From the NCBI GenBank assembly GCA_018623655.1, contig JAAZVG010000016.1:1-17080 (forward strand): a stretch of 17,080 nt of DNA, given 5' to 3'. A model generated the notes under the pieces. It saw only the letters and a list, made by a program, of their open reading frames with translations. It ran no database searches and was not told where the DNA came from. This DNA is from Flavobacteriaceae bacterium. Its GTDB lineage: Bacteria; Bacteroidota; Bacteroidia; Flavobacteriales; Flavobacteriaceae. A program made the translations under genes and the position numbers. Shown in pieces: positions 5,062 through 13,111 of the stretch (position 1 is the stretch's first letter; each line of letters opens with the position of its first letter).

Positions 5062-7148
5062 TCATTATTGAGTCGTTCCTTGTAATAATCGTAGGTATCA
5101 AACTGCGATCGGATCGCGACTTTCTTATTCTTTCGGTAGGCATTGTCTTGTTTGGCTGTAAAATGTCTTCCTTTAACATTATCGTTCCAGCTCATTTCAA
5201 AACCATCAATCACTTCCTGTTTTAAATCTTTCTGATATATAGGAACCCCTACTTCAACTCTGTTTTCGATATTCCGAGTCATCCAATCCGCAGATGAAAT
5301 ATACACTTTTGATTCACCATTATTTTCAAAAATAAACACCCGTGGATGCTCTAAAAATTTATCCACCACGCTAATAGCTTCAATATTTTCGCTTTGCCCC
5401 TTTACACCTGGAACTAAGCAATTAATTCCTCGAATAACCATTTTAATTTTTACTCCTGCCTGACTCGCTTGATAAAGCCGATCAACCATCTTATAGGAGG
5501 TAAAACTATTCATCTTGATTCTTATGGATGCTGGTTTACCAGCTTTAGCATTTATTATCTCCTGTTGAATCAAACGGGTAAAGGTACTCTCGGTGTAGTG
5601 CGGAGAAACAATGAGATGTTTGTATTTTCTAACCTTATAGGTAGTAGTTAAAAATTCAAAAACTTTTTCCACCTCTTTTAATATTCCTTTGTTAGAGGTA
5701 AACAGCGTATAGTCAGTATAAATTTTCGCAGTCGACTCATTGAAATTTCCAGTACTTATAAACCCAAAATATTCTAAAGATCCTGGTTTCGTTTCTCTTG
5801 TGATTACACAAATCTTAGAATGAACTTTTAAACCACGGACACCAAAAATTAAATTAATCCCAGCCTCCTTAAACTTATTGGCATAGTCAATATTTGACTG
5901 TTCATCGAAACGTGCTTGAAGTTCTATTTGAACAATCACCTTTTTACCATTTTTAGCAGCATTTATTAGCGCAGCGGCTACTTGTGAGTTTTTAGCTAAA
6001 CGATAAATCGTAATCTTAATCTCCTTAACCTTTGGATCTAAAGCGGCTTCTTTTAAAAAACGAATTAAATAACCATAATTCTGAAAGGGGGTATACATTA
6101 GATAGTCTCTTTTCCGAATTTGATCGAAGAGACTCCCTTCCATTTCGAAACCTGGTATAGGTAAAGGATCGATTCTTTTATATTGTAGTTCTGGTCGATC
6201 AAAATTGGGAAAACTCATGTAATCTCTTCGATTGTGATAACGTCCTCCAGGAATCACACTATCCGTATCTTCAATATCAATCTTCTTTTTCAAAAAAGTC
6301 AGCGTATCTAATTTGATTCGTTTATCATAGACAAATCTTACAGGATCACTTATTTTTCTATTACTTACTGATGTAGAAATTTTCTCCACAAAACTCGTTT
6401 CTAAATCATCATCGATATCTAGCTCGGCATCTCGAGTGATTTTTATCATGTGTGCCTCGACCTCATCGTATTCAAACATAAAGAAAATACGATCTAGACA
6501 GTACCTGATAATATCATCTAAAACCATCACGTAATTCTTACCTTCTTTTTTAGGTAAAACAACAAAACGATCAAGACTATTAGGAATCTCAATTAATGCG
6601 TATCGTATCGTTATCTCTTTATTGTTTTTGGCTCCCGAACTAGCATTGTATTTAGCCAATCTCACTGCCAAATAAGCAGCAGACTCTTTCAACATAGGAA
6701 AACTATCAATACTATGTAAATCAATAGTTATTAATTCAGGATTAACCTTAGACAAAAAGTAGTCTTCGACGAATACCTTATGCTCTTCTTGTAATTCAGT
6801 CTCATTAATTAAGTGAATTGAATATTCCTTAAGTTCTTCAGTGATATCCTTCAGTATCTTCATGCTTCGAGACTGAGATTTAATGGTCAATGAAGTAATC
6901 TGAGCAAGTAGATCAGTAGCTTTTGTTCCACCCAATAATTGCTTACCCGTAGCATCACTATCTACTACACGCTTAACCGTTGCATATCGAACTCTAAAAA
7001 ACTCGTCTAAATTATTGCTGAATATTCCTAAAAAACGAATACGATCAATAATCGGTACTCGTTTATCGGCACTTTCTTGCAGAACTCGTTCATTAAACTG
7101 CAGCCAGCTTATTTCACGATTTATATATTGATGTTTCGAAGAAGGCAT
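5058..7148 (-). CDS. ppk1: Polyphosphate kinase 1
   Basis: This enzyme reversibly makes long-chain polyphosphate from ATP and is usually membrane-associated. The 696-residue protein has the full PPK1 layout. An N-terminal domain begins INREISWLQFNERVLQEA-like, followed by a head domain and two phospholipase-D-like catalytic domains. H443 in LKVHSK is the autophosphorylated histidine and H601 in KFLEHPR is the second catalytic histidine. Other signatures are VIQIELQARFDE, GFISTGNFNESTAKIYTDY and VYISSADWMTRN. It is the last gene of the pyrR-pyrB-STAS-rnz-pdxH-ppk1 run, 30 nt after pdxH. A weak -7-like TACCTTTT at 7169-7162 could give some independent expression. Its 3' end overlaps miaE by 4 nt, with no obvious terminator between the convergent genes. 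Confidence 0.97.
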   Translation of the reverse strand: MPSSKHQYINREISWLQFNERVLQESADKRVPIIDRIRFLGIFSNNLDEFFRVRYATVKRVVDSDATGKQLLGGTKATDLLAQITSLTIKSQSRSMKILKDITEELKEYSIHLINETELQEEHKVFVEDYFLSKVNPELITIDLHSIDSFPMLKESAAYLAVRLAKYNASSGAKNNKEITIRYALIEIPNSLDRFVVLPKKEGKNYVMVLDDIIRYCLDRIFFMFEYDEVEAHMIKITRDAELDIDDDLETSFVEKISTSVSNRKISDPVRFVYDKRIKLDTLTFLKKKIDIEDTDSVIPGGRYHNRRDYMSFPNFDRPELQYKRIDPLPIPGFEMEGSLFDQIRKRDYLMYTPFQNYGYLIRFLKEAALDPKVKEIKITIYRLAKNSQVAAALINAAKNGKKVIVQIELQARFDEQSNIDYANKFKEAGINLIFGVRGLKVHSKICVITRETKPGSLEYFGFISTGNFNESTAKIYTDYTLFTSNKGILKEVEKVFEFLTTTYKVRKYKHLIVSPHYTESTFTRLIQQEIINAKAGKPASIRIKMNSFTSYKMVDRLYQASQAGVKIKMVIRGINCLVPGVKGQSENIEAISVVDKFLEHPRVFIFENNGESKVYISSADWMTRNIENRVEVGVPIYQKDLKQEVIDGFEMSWNDNVKGRHFTAKQDNAYRKNKKVAIRSQFDTYDYYKERLNND

Positions 7149-7178
7149 AGATCGACAATTGAAAAGGTAATATACGCT

Positions 7179-7826
7179 TTAAGGAGCTAATCGAACCGAA
7201 GACCAAGAGTTATTATCAAAATCATATCGTATGCGATCGTGAAGTCGATTTTCTCTTCCTTGCCAAAATTCAAAATACTCAGGGACTAAAATGTATCCAC
7301 CCCAATGACCAGGACGTTTTGGTGTTTCAGTTTTAAACTCTTCTTGAATTTTATGTAATTCACGCTCTAAAAAGGCCCTATCTGAAATGACCTGACTTTG
7401 TGGTGAAGCTATAGCACCAAGACGACTTCCCAAAGGGCGAGAATTAAAATACACATCTGAATCTTCCTCAGAAATTTTCTCGACTTTACCTTCTATGATT
7501 ACCTGTCGTTCTTGTGATGGCCAAAAGAAAGAAATACACGCAAATGGGTTTTCAACTAAAGCAAGTCCCTTTTTACTGCGATAATTTGTAAAAAAAACGA
7601 ATCCTTTCTGGTTTAGCTCCTTAAGAAGTACGACTCGTGTGCGTGGCCTCATATCCTTACCTGCTGTTGAAAGAGACATTGCGTTGGCTTCTTCAATTCT
7701 AGGATCAGCATCTGCCTTCTCAAACCATTCATTAAAAAGGTCAAAAGGCGAGTGCTTGAGATGAGATTCATCAAGGGAAGATTTACTGTAGTTTTTGCGA
7801 TAATTTGCTAAGTCTTTTGAGGCCAT
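7179..7826 (-). CDS. pdxH: Pyridoxamine/pyridoxine 5'-phosphate oxidase
   Basis: This FMN-dependent enzyme makes pyridoxal 5'-phosphate from PNP or PMP using O2. The 215-residue length is typical. Family signatures run in order: N-terminal LANYRKNYSKSSLDE, RPRTRVVLLK and FFTNYRSKKG (FMN phosphate binding), SRPLGSRLGAIASPQSQVI, RPGHWGGY, and FEFWQGRENRLHDR near the C-terminus, ending RLAP. The ATG lies inside the last 19 nt of rnz, so the two genes are translationally coupled. The neighbours are functionally mixed, so the context says little beyond co-expression. Confidence 0.97.
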   Translation of the reverse strand: MASKDLANYRKNYSKSSLDESHLKHSPFDLFNEWFEKADADPRIEEANAMSLSTAGKDMRPRTRVVLLKELNQKGFVFFTNYRSKKGLALVENPFACISFFWPSQERQVIIEGKVEKISEEDSDVYFNSRPLGSRLGAIASPQSQVISDRAFLERELHKIQEEFKTETPKRPGHWGGYILVPEYFEFWQGRENRLHDRIRYDFDNNSWSSVRLAP

Positions 7827-8611
7827 GGAAATTCGAATAACTCATGATCATCTGCTAGAAGCACTTCACCACTATTAAAATGATTCATCGCCTCTATTTT
7901 GAATAAATCAAGATTTTTATACCGGGTTGAATAATGACCTAAAATTAAGAATTTTGACTGAGCTATTTGTGCAATTTTACCCGCCTGACTCGCTGTAGAA
8001 TGTTTAGTTTTTTCACATAGGTGAAGTTCTGTCTCAAGAAAAGTAGATTCATGATATAAAACATAAACCTTCTCAAAAATAGATGCAATCTTTGGAAGGA
8101 ACGCAGTATCACTACAGTAAGCATAGAGTTTACTCCAACGATCAAGCTCATATACTTCGAATAAGAATCCGTTGGTGTAAACACGGTGATTCAGAGGAAT
8201 AGTTGATACCCGAACTTTATTAGATTCAAAAACCACTTCAGAATCACTTGATTCAATTTCTACAAATTTTAAAGGGTATCGAGTCCATGAGTCCGAGGCC
8301 TTTAATAAAAGGGTTAGTATTTCTTTTATACCCTTAGGACCATAAATCTCAAGAACATCAGTGCGCTTAAGAGTGTTCATGGTGGTGATTAAGCCCGGAA
8401 GACCATAAAAGTGATCCCCGTGTAAATGGGAAATAAAAACTTTTTGAATACCCAATAAGTTTACACCACATGCTCTTAAAGAACGTTGGGTTCCTTCTCC
8501 GCAATCAATAAGGAAATGATTGCGGTTAAAACTGATATACTGAGCACTAGGATTAGCTAATTTTCTGGGAGTAGCTGCGTAAGCACCAAGAGTACGTACA
8601 CTAAGCATCAT
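7808..8611 (-). CDS. rnz: Ribonuclease Z, short form lacking the exosite arm
   Basis: This is a zinc metallo-beta-lactamase-fold endonuclease that cleaves the 3' trailer of tRNA precursors. The product is 267 residues; the usual bacterial length is about 300-310. The catalytic motif HLHGDH is at 62-67. Further ligands or motifs are H142 (LNHR), D168 (YCSDTAF), H204 (HST) and H226 in GHYSTRY. In full-length enzymes the segment between LNHxxxxxGF and the SDT motif holds a flexible arm that grips tRNA. Here GFLFEV (148-153) is joined to YAYCSDT (163-169) by only about 9 residues. The frame is clean on both sides, so this looks like a natural in-frame loss. The start ATG overlaps the stop of the STAS-like gene (ATGATG). 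Processing of tRNA is inferred from the family; arm loss could change substrate range. Confidence 0.93.
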   Translation of the reverse strand: MMLSVRTLGAYAATPRKLANPSAQYISFNRNHFLIDCGEGTQRSLRACGVNLLGIQKVFISHLHGDHFYGLPGLITTMNTLKRTDVLEIYGPKGIKEILTLLLKASDSWTRYPLKFVEIESSDSEVVFESNKVRVSTIPLNHRVYTNGFLFEVYELDRWSKLYAYCSDTAFLPKIASIFEKVYVLYHESTFLETELHLCEKTKHSTASQAGKIAQIAQSKFLILGHYSTRYKNLDLFKIEAMNHFNSGEVLLADDHELFEFPWPQKT

Positions 8612-8907
8612 AACCCCAAATCTCTTTGTATTTCTTCAAATTCAATGAGGTCTATCGCTTCTTCTATGGTAGGGCAAAGATTTACTTTTTCAGGTAACAT
8701 CTCATAGCTTAGATTTTCTGATAAAATCACAAAAGACAATGATTTCTTAGCCAAATCTGAATTCAAATTTTCAATCCACTGAAAATCATCATTACTGATA
8801 ACAATGTCAGTTAACGACACAATCAAATGCTCTTCTATATGCGCGATATCATACTCGCGAAGCTTACCAATACTGTAATTTTCTAAAAGCTTGTAAGACA
8901 TACTCAT
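8608..8907 (-). CDS. Small STAS-like protein upstream of RNase Z
   Basis: This is a 99-residue acidic protein with no signal peptide or TM segment. It has an alternating strand-helix pattern (HLIVSLTDIVIS, SLSFVILSEN, TIEEAIDLIEFEEIQRDLGL). The C-terminal motif 'PTxxEAxDxIExEEIxRDLG' is typical of a small protein found directly before RNase Z in many Flavobacteriia, often annotated as STAS-like or, misleadingly, as RNase Z. That family knowledge is from memory. It sits 4 nt downstream of pyrB and its stop overlaps the rnz ATG, so the two are probably translated together. STAS domains in other systems mediate protein-protein interaction; a role with RNase Z is only a guess from adjacency. Confidence 0.75.
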   Translation of the reverse strand: MSMSYKLLENYSIGKLREYDIAHIEEHLIVSLTDIVISNDDFQWIENLNSDLAKKSLSFVILSENLSYEMLPEKVNLCPTIEEAIDLIEFEEIQRDLGL

Positions 8908-8911
8908 CGTA

Positions 8912-9835
8912 TCACTGCTTACCTGCTAATAAATACATAACCGCCATTCGGATAGCAACTCCATTAGCAACCTGCTCTAAAATGATTGAATGCTCAGAGT
9001 CGGCGATTGAAGAGGTAATCTCAACGCCCCGATTAATTGGCCCAGGGTGCATTATAAGTGGAATACGTTCTAAACCAGATAAACGCTGATCGGTTAACCC
9101 GTATTGCATAACATATTCTCTAGTTGATGGAAAATACGATTGATCTAACCGCTCATTCTGAATTCTTAACATATTTGCCACATCACTTTGAGCAAGTGCA
9201 CGATCTAAATCGTGTTCAACATCCACTCCTAAAGACGAAATATATTTAGGAATTAACGTTTTAGGGCCGCATACAGTCACCTTCGCTCCTAATTTTTGCA
9301 TTAAGAAAATATTCGATAAAGCTACTCTAGAATGCAGTATATCACCAACTATTAAAACTTTTTTACCTGATAAATCGCCCAATTGTTCACGCATTGAGTA
9401 AGCATCTAAAAGAGCTTGTGTAGGGTGTTCATGGGCTCCATCTCCCGCATTGATAATACTTGCTTCAATATGTTTTGAAAGGAATACTCCAGCACCGGGA
9501 TTTGGGTGACGCATCACAACCATATCTACCTTCATAGCCAAGATATTATTAACCGTATCAACCAGTGTTTCTCCTTTTTTAACTGAAGACTGTCCTGCAG
9601 AGAAATTAATCACATCAGCAGAAAGTCGCTTCTGTGCCAGCTCGAAAGAGAGTTTGGTACGCGTACTGTTTTCAAAAAAAATATTGGCTATAGTCACATC
9701 TCTAAGGCTGGGGACCTTTTTAATAGGTCTTGAAAGAACCTCCTTGAAATGATCAGCGGTTTCAAAAATAAGTTGAATATCATCCTCGGTGAGGTATTTG
9801 ATTCCCAACAGGTGTTTTACGCTTAATTCACTCAT
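8912..9835 (-). CDS. pyrB: Aspartate carbamoyltransferase catalytic subunit
   Basis: This catalyses the committed step of pyrimidine synthesis, carbamoyl phosphate plus L-aspartate to N-carbamoyl-L-aspartate. The 307-residue length is standard. STRT at 57-60 (in FFENSTRTKLSFE) and HPTQ at 137-140 bind carbamoyl phosphate; the SSVKKGET loop (83-90) supplies the lysine reaching in from the neighbouring subunit. HPGPINRG (263-270) is the C-terminal signature. The ATG overlaps the pyrR stop (ATGA), so translation is coupled. No regulatory pyrI gene is next to it, which fits the unregulated trimeric or PyrR-controlled type. It belongs to the pyrR-to-ppk1 operon. Confidence 0.97.
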   Translation of the reverse strand: MSELSVKHLLGIKYLTEDDIQLIFETADHFKEVLSRPIKKVPSLRDVTIANIFFENSTRTKLSFELAQKRLSADVINFSAGQSSVKKGETLVDTVNNILAMKVDMVVMRHPNPGAGVFLSKHIEASIINAGDGAHEHPTQALLDAYSMREQLGDLSGKKVLIVGDILHSRVALSNIFLMQKLGAKVTVCGPKTLIPKYISSLGVDVEHDLDRALAQSDVANMLRIQNERLDQSYFPSTREYVMQYGLTDQRLSGLERIPLIMHPGPINRGVEITSSIADSEHSIILEQVANGVAIRMAVMYLLAGKQ

Positions 9836-10380
9836 TTCAAATTCTTATTTTCTATATAAACAGCATCTTCTCCATCCTTTTCTTTCCAAAGAACACGAAC
9901 ACGTTCTTCGTTGATTGCATCAACTTGACGACCTCTATAGTTAGGTTGAATGGGTAAATGGCGAGAAAATCTACGATCGATAAGTACCATAAGCTCTACC
10001 GAAGAAGGTCGTCCAAAAGACTGAAGAGCAGACAGCGCAGATTGAATACTCCTACCGGTATACAATACATCATCAATAAAAACAACCTTTTGATTCTCAA
10101 CAAGAAAATCAATTTTGGTCTTACTTGCACTCAACGGCTTTTCAGACCTTCTAAAATCATCTCTAAAAAATGTAATATCCAGATAACCCAATCGCAAGTC
10201 CTTAACTGCATAATCATCTTTTAAAAGCTTAGCCAGACGCTCAGCTAAATAGACGCCACGTGGCTGTAATCCTATAAGGACCGTATTTGTAAAATCTAAA
10301 TGAGTTTCTAAAAGCTGATTAGCTAATCGATGAAGGATGACTCCAACAGATTTTGAATCGAGAAGCAAATTAGAAGACAT
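9832..10380 (-). CDS. pyrR: PyrR bifunctional pyr operon regulator / uracil phosphoribosyltransferase
   Basis: This is a type I phosphoribosyltransferase-fold protein. In Gram-positive bacteria PyrR binds pyr mRNA in response to UMP and promotes termination; it may also have uracil phosphoribosyltransferase activity. The 182 residues include the PRPP-binding loop VVFIDDVLYTGRS (99-111), the LIGLQPRGVYLAERL segment, and the PyrR-type C-terminal region LIDRRFSRHLPIQPNYRGRQV. It is the first gene of the pyrR-pyrB operon. The gap to the rpsA stop is only 87 nt. It holds the rpsA-side hairpin terminator and a possible -7 box, but no separate antiterminator fold or PyrR-binding loop that I can see. 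Whether it regulates by attenuation here is open. Confidence 0.95.
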   Translation of the reverse strand: MSSNLLLDSKSVGVILHRLANQLLETHLDFTNTVLIGLQPRGVYLAERLAKLLKDDYAVKDLRLGYLDITFFRDDFRRSEKPLSASKTKIDFLVENQKVVFIDDVLYTGRSIQSALSALQSFGRPSSVELMVLIDRRFSRHLPIQPNYRGRQVDAINEERVRVLWKEKDGEDAVYIENKNLK

Positions 10381-10400
10381 ATATAAAGTCAGCTTTAGCG

Positions 10401-10408
10401 CAAAAGTA
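10401..10408 (-). promoter_or_regulatory. Possible -7 element for the pyrR operon
   Basis: The minus strand reads TACTTTTG followed by CGC, an exact TAnnTTTG match of the form common in flavobacterial promoters. The start would be near 10395, giving a leader of about 15 nt. The -33 position falls inside the adjacent terminator hairpin and is a poor match (GATG), so either the promoter is weak or it needs an activator. Confidence 0.45.
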
Positions 10409-10410
10409 AC

Positions 10411-10440
10411 AAAAAAAGCCCGGGTAACATCCCGGGCTTT
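10411..10440 (-). terminator. Intrinsic terminator after rpsA
   Basis: A perfect 10-bp stem (10415-10424 with 10431-10440, GC-rich core GCCCGGG) has a 6-nt loop. On the minus strand it is followed by seven U's (10417-10411). It lies 27 nt beyond the rpsA stop and should separate rpsA transcripts from the pyrR operon. On the plus strand only three T's follow, so it acts in the minus direction. Confidence 0.9.
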
Positions 10441-10467
10441 AGTTATTCTATAAAGAAAAATGAATTA

Positions 10468-12291
10468 CTATTCTTTAGATTCCATTTCGTCTTTAAGAGC
10501 CTGTAGCTGTGCATTAGCATCACCTAGAGTAGTCTTAGACTCCTCTGCTTGGGCTTTCATTTTCTTCTTGGTAGCAGTTAAATTCTTAGCTTCCTGCTCT
10601 CTGAAAATGGCTGTATGACTAGCAACAACACGCTTGAAATCCTTATTGAATTCGATTACTTTAAATTCTGCTTCTTCACCTTTTCCTAATTTACCTCCAT
10701 CTTCTTTTTCAAGATGACGAGAAGGAATAAAGGCCACGATATCTTCATTGAATGTAATCGTAGCACCTTTATCTACTATATCAGTGATTTTTGCAGTATG
10801 TAAAGTACCTTCAGCAAACTCAGACTCATACTTGTTCCATGGATTTTCTGTTGTTTGCTTATGTCCTAAGCTTAATTTACGGCCATCAACATCTAATTCA
10901 AGAACTTCTACTTCAAGGGTATCACCTACCGCAACAAATTCAGAAGGATGCTTGACTTTCTTGGTCCATGAAAGGTCTGAAATATAGATAAGACCATCGA
11001 TACCTTCTTCAAGCTCAAGGAAGACACCAAAGTTGGTAAAGTTTCTAACAATTCCTTTATGACGTGAGCCAACAGGATATTTAGAAGTGATATCCGTCCA
11101 TGGATCTGGAGTAAGCTGCTTAACACCTAGAGACATTTTACGTTCCTCACGATCTAAAGTTAAAACCACGGCTTCAACCTCATCACCAACGTTCACAAAA
11201 TCCTGAGCTGATCTGAGGTGAGTTGACCATGACATCTCTGAAACGTGGACAAGTCCTTCGACTCCTTCAGCAACCTCGACGAAAGCACCATAGTCGGCGA
11301 TAACTACAACCTTACCTTTAATCTTAGAACCAATTTGTATATCATCTCCAAGGGCTTCCCATGGATGTTTTTCTAATTGCTTAAGACCTAGCTGAATACG
11401 TGATTTATTATCATCAAAATCAAGAATAACTACATTTAATTTCTGGTCAAGTTCTACGATTTCTGATGGGTGGTTAATACGGCTCCAGGAAAGGTCGGTA
11501 ATATGGATAAGTCCATCAACACCTCCAAGGTCGATAAATACACCATAAGAAGTAACGTTTTTAACCACTCCTTCAAGTACTTGACCTTTTTCAAGCTGCC
11601 CGATAATTTCTTTTTTCTGCTCCTCAATGTCGGCTTCGATAAGCGCTTTGTGAGAAACAACAACATTTTTGAATTCATGGTTGATTTTAACCACTTTGAA
11701 TTCCATGTTTTTACCAACGTACTGATCGTAGTCACGAATCGGTTTAACATCGATCTGAGAACCAGGAAGGAACGCTTCGATACCAAATACGTCTACAATC
11801 ATACCACCTTTAGTACGACACTTAACAAAACCTTGTACGATTTCTTCTTTGTCATGTGCATCGTTAACTCGATCCCAAGCCTTGATCGTTCTTGCCTTTC
11901 TGTGAGAAAGAACTAACTGTCCTGACTTGTCCTCGCGAACATCGATAAGTACTTCAACCTCATCACCTACTTTTAAGTCTGGGTTGTAACGAAATTCGTT
12001 AAGAGAGATTACTCCTTCACTCTTTGCGTTAATATCGATGATTGCTTCACGATCTGTAATATTGATTACTTTACCGATAACTACCTCTTCATGAGCAGTA
12101 TCTACAAAGTTTTTCGCTACTAAATCTTCGAATTCTTTTAGTTTTTTGTCATCAACACGCTCAATTCCCTCCTGGTACTTATCCCAGTCAAAACTGTCTA
12201 AAAAAGTTTGTGGATCTTGGTTAGTGCTTGTTGATTCTGCAGAAGCTGCTTGCTCATCTTGAGTCTCTTCTACCGTTTTTTCTTCAGCCAT
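10468..12291 (-). CDS. rpsA: 30S ribosomal protein S1
   Basis: S1 binds mRNA on the small subunit and helps unfold and load it. The 607-residue protein has an acidic, low-complexity N-terminus (1-50) and six S1 (OB-fold) domains at about 68-131, 150-214, 236-303, 320-388, 407-476 and 495-560. The typical motif 'G.V.....YG.FV.L..G..GL.H.S.LSW' is clearest in domains 3-5; domains 1, 2 and 6 are more divergent, as in other S1 proteins. A charged C-terminal tail (565-607) may form a helix. The ATG at 12291 is preceded by a long leader and a consensus promoter. The gene is downstream of cmk, a pairing found across many bacteria, and ends in a strong terminator. Confidence 0.97.
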   Translation of the reverse strand: MAEEKTVEETQDEQAASAESTSTNQDPQTFLDSFDWDKYQEGIERVDDKKLKEFEDLVAKNFVDTAHEEVVIGKVINITDREAIIDINAKSEGVISLNEFRYNPDLKVGDEVEVLIDVREDKSGQLVLSHRKARTIKAWDRVNDAHDKEEIVQGFVKCRTKGGMIVDVFGIEAFLPGSQIDVKPIRDYDQYVGKNMEFKVVKINHEFKNVVVSHKALIEADIEEQKKEIIGQLEKGQVLEGVVKNVTSYGVFIDLGGVDGLIHITDLSWSRINHPSEIVELDQKLNVVILDFDDNKSRIQLGLKQLEKHPWEALGDDIQIGSKIKGKVVVIADYGAFVEVAEGVEGLVHVSEMSWSTHLRSAQDFVNVGDEVEAVVLTLDREERKMSLGVKQLTPDPWTDITSKYPVGSRHKGIVRNFTNFGVFLELEEGIDGLIYISDLSWTKKVKHPSEFVAVGDTLEVEVLELDVDGRKLSLGHKQTTENPWNKYESEFAEGTLHTAKITDIVDKGATITFNEDIVAFIPSRHLEKEDGGKLGKGEEAEFKVIEFNKDFKRVVASHTAIFREQEAKNLTATKKKMKAQAEESKTTLGDANAQLQALKDEMESKE

Positions 12292-12405
12292 AGTGCTGTT
12301 TAATTTGTATTTCAGCGACTTCTGTGAAGGTTAGCTCAAGTCCTGAAAGTTGTTAAAGTTGACAACCAAACCTTTTCACCTTCACGCCCGAGGGTAGCTT
12401 GAAAA
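12292..12405 (-). promoter_or_regulatory. rpsA 5' leader with possible pseudoknot
   Basis: The predicted leader is about 114 nt, long for this window. On the minus-strand RNA, segment A (12402-12398, TCAAG) can pair with A' (12340-12336, CTTGA), and B (12385-12378, GTGAAGGT) with B' (12331-12324, ACCTTCAC). The order A-B-A'-B' is that of a pseudoknot. A small hairpin (12366-12362 with 12353-12349) lies between B and A'. Ribosomal-protein mRNAs often carry autoregulatory leaders, and E. coli S1 represses its own translation. That this leader does so is inferred. Confidence 0.4.
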
Positions 12406-12411
12406 GGAGCG

Positions 12412-12442
12412 CAAAAATAACGATTAATTATTGATTAACAAA
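12412..12442 (-). promoter_or_regulatory. Consensus Bacteroidota promoter for rpsA
   Basis: On the minus strand, TTTG (12442-12439) is followed by exactly 19 nt and then TATTTTTG (12419-12412). This is a perfect fit to the TTTG-N19-TAnnTTTG consensus of the Bacteroidota primary sigma factor. The transcript should begin near 12405. It lies between cmk and rpsA, so rpsA does not depend on lon-cmk readthrough. Confidence 0.85.
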
Positions 12443-12459
12443 TAAAAAGAGGCAGGGTT

Positions 12460-13107
12460 TCAAGCCCTTTCATGATACAATTGAATCGCCTTATGCAATT
12501 GCTCATCTAAACTGAGGTCAGAATTATCAAAATAAACCGCATCTTCAGCTACTCGAAGAGGGTCAGTAGTTCGGTTTTCATCTTGGAAATCTCGTGTCTT
12601 TATATTTTCAAGAACTTCCTTCAAACTAACCTCCTCACCTTTAGATCTGAGTTCATTGTATCTTCGCTCAGCTCTAATTTCTGGACTTGCTGTCATAAAT
12701 AGCTTCAATTGAGCTTTTGGAAACACTACCGTCCCAATATCTCGACCATCCATTACCACTGATTGTGGAACTTTTTGTTGGAGTTCTACCAACTTTTTTC
12801 TGACTTCAGGGATTTGAGCTACTCCACTTACTCTGTTGGACACTTCCATTTTGCGAATTTCATTCTCAACCATTTTCCCATTGAGACAAATCTCATTCTT
12901 CGCGTTGAAACTAACCTCTAATTGCTCTAATCGATTTATCAGATCTTGATCGCTAAGGTTGTGCTCCATTTGATACAATGCAACAGCTCTATACATTGCG
13001 CCCGAATCCAAATACAGAATATTCAAGTATTTTGCTAAGGCCTTGGCTAGTGTAGATTTACCAGTAGAAGAATGACCGTCAATAGCTATTTGAACCCGTT
13101 CTGACAT
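12460..13107 (-). CDS. cmk: Cytidylate kinase
   Basis: This enzyme phosphorylates CMP and dCMP with ATP. I start it at the ATG at 13107 (215 residues), because MSERVQIAIDGHSSTGKST matches family N-termini. A start at 13155 would add 16 residues unlike the family and overlap lon by 44 nt. The P-loop GHSSTGKS is at 11-18, NMP-binding residues are in YLDSGAMYRAV, and the family motif DGRDIGTVVFP begins at 120. The segment FMTASPEIRAERRYNE is the CMP kinase lid-side signature. The start lies 4 nt after the lon stop, so it is probably cotranscribed with lon. Downstream there is only a weak hairpin with a short T run before the rpsA promoter. Confidence 0.95.
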   Translation of the reverse strand: MSERVQIAIDGHSSTGKSTLAKALAKYLNILYLDSGAMYRAVALYQMEHNLSDQDLINRLEQLEVSFNAKNEICLNGKMVENEIRKMEVSNRVSGVAQIPEVRKKLVELQQKVPQSVVMDGRDIGTVVFPKAQLKLFMTASPEIRAERRYNELRSKGEEVSLKEVLENIKTRDFQDENRTTDPLRVAEDAVYFDNSDLSLDEQLHKAIQLYHERA

Positions 13108-13111
13108 GTAA

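Noticed and set aside
5040..5080. Shared terminator between convergent miaE and ppk1
   Set aside because: The genes overlap by 4 nt and no hairpin with a U-tract is visible there.
11454..11916. Long ORFs on both strands within rpsA (110 and 148 codons)
   Set aside because: They are shadows of the S1 coding sequence; S1 domain repeats in the main frame are unambiguous.
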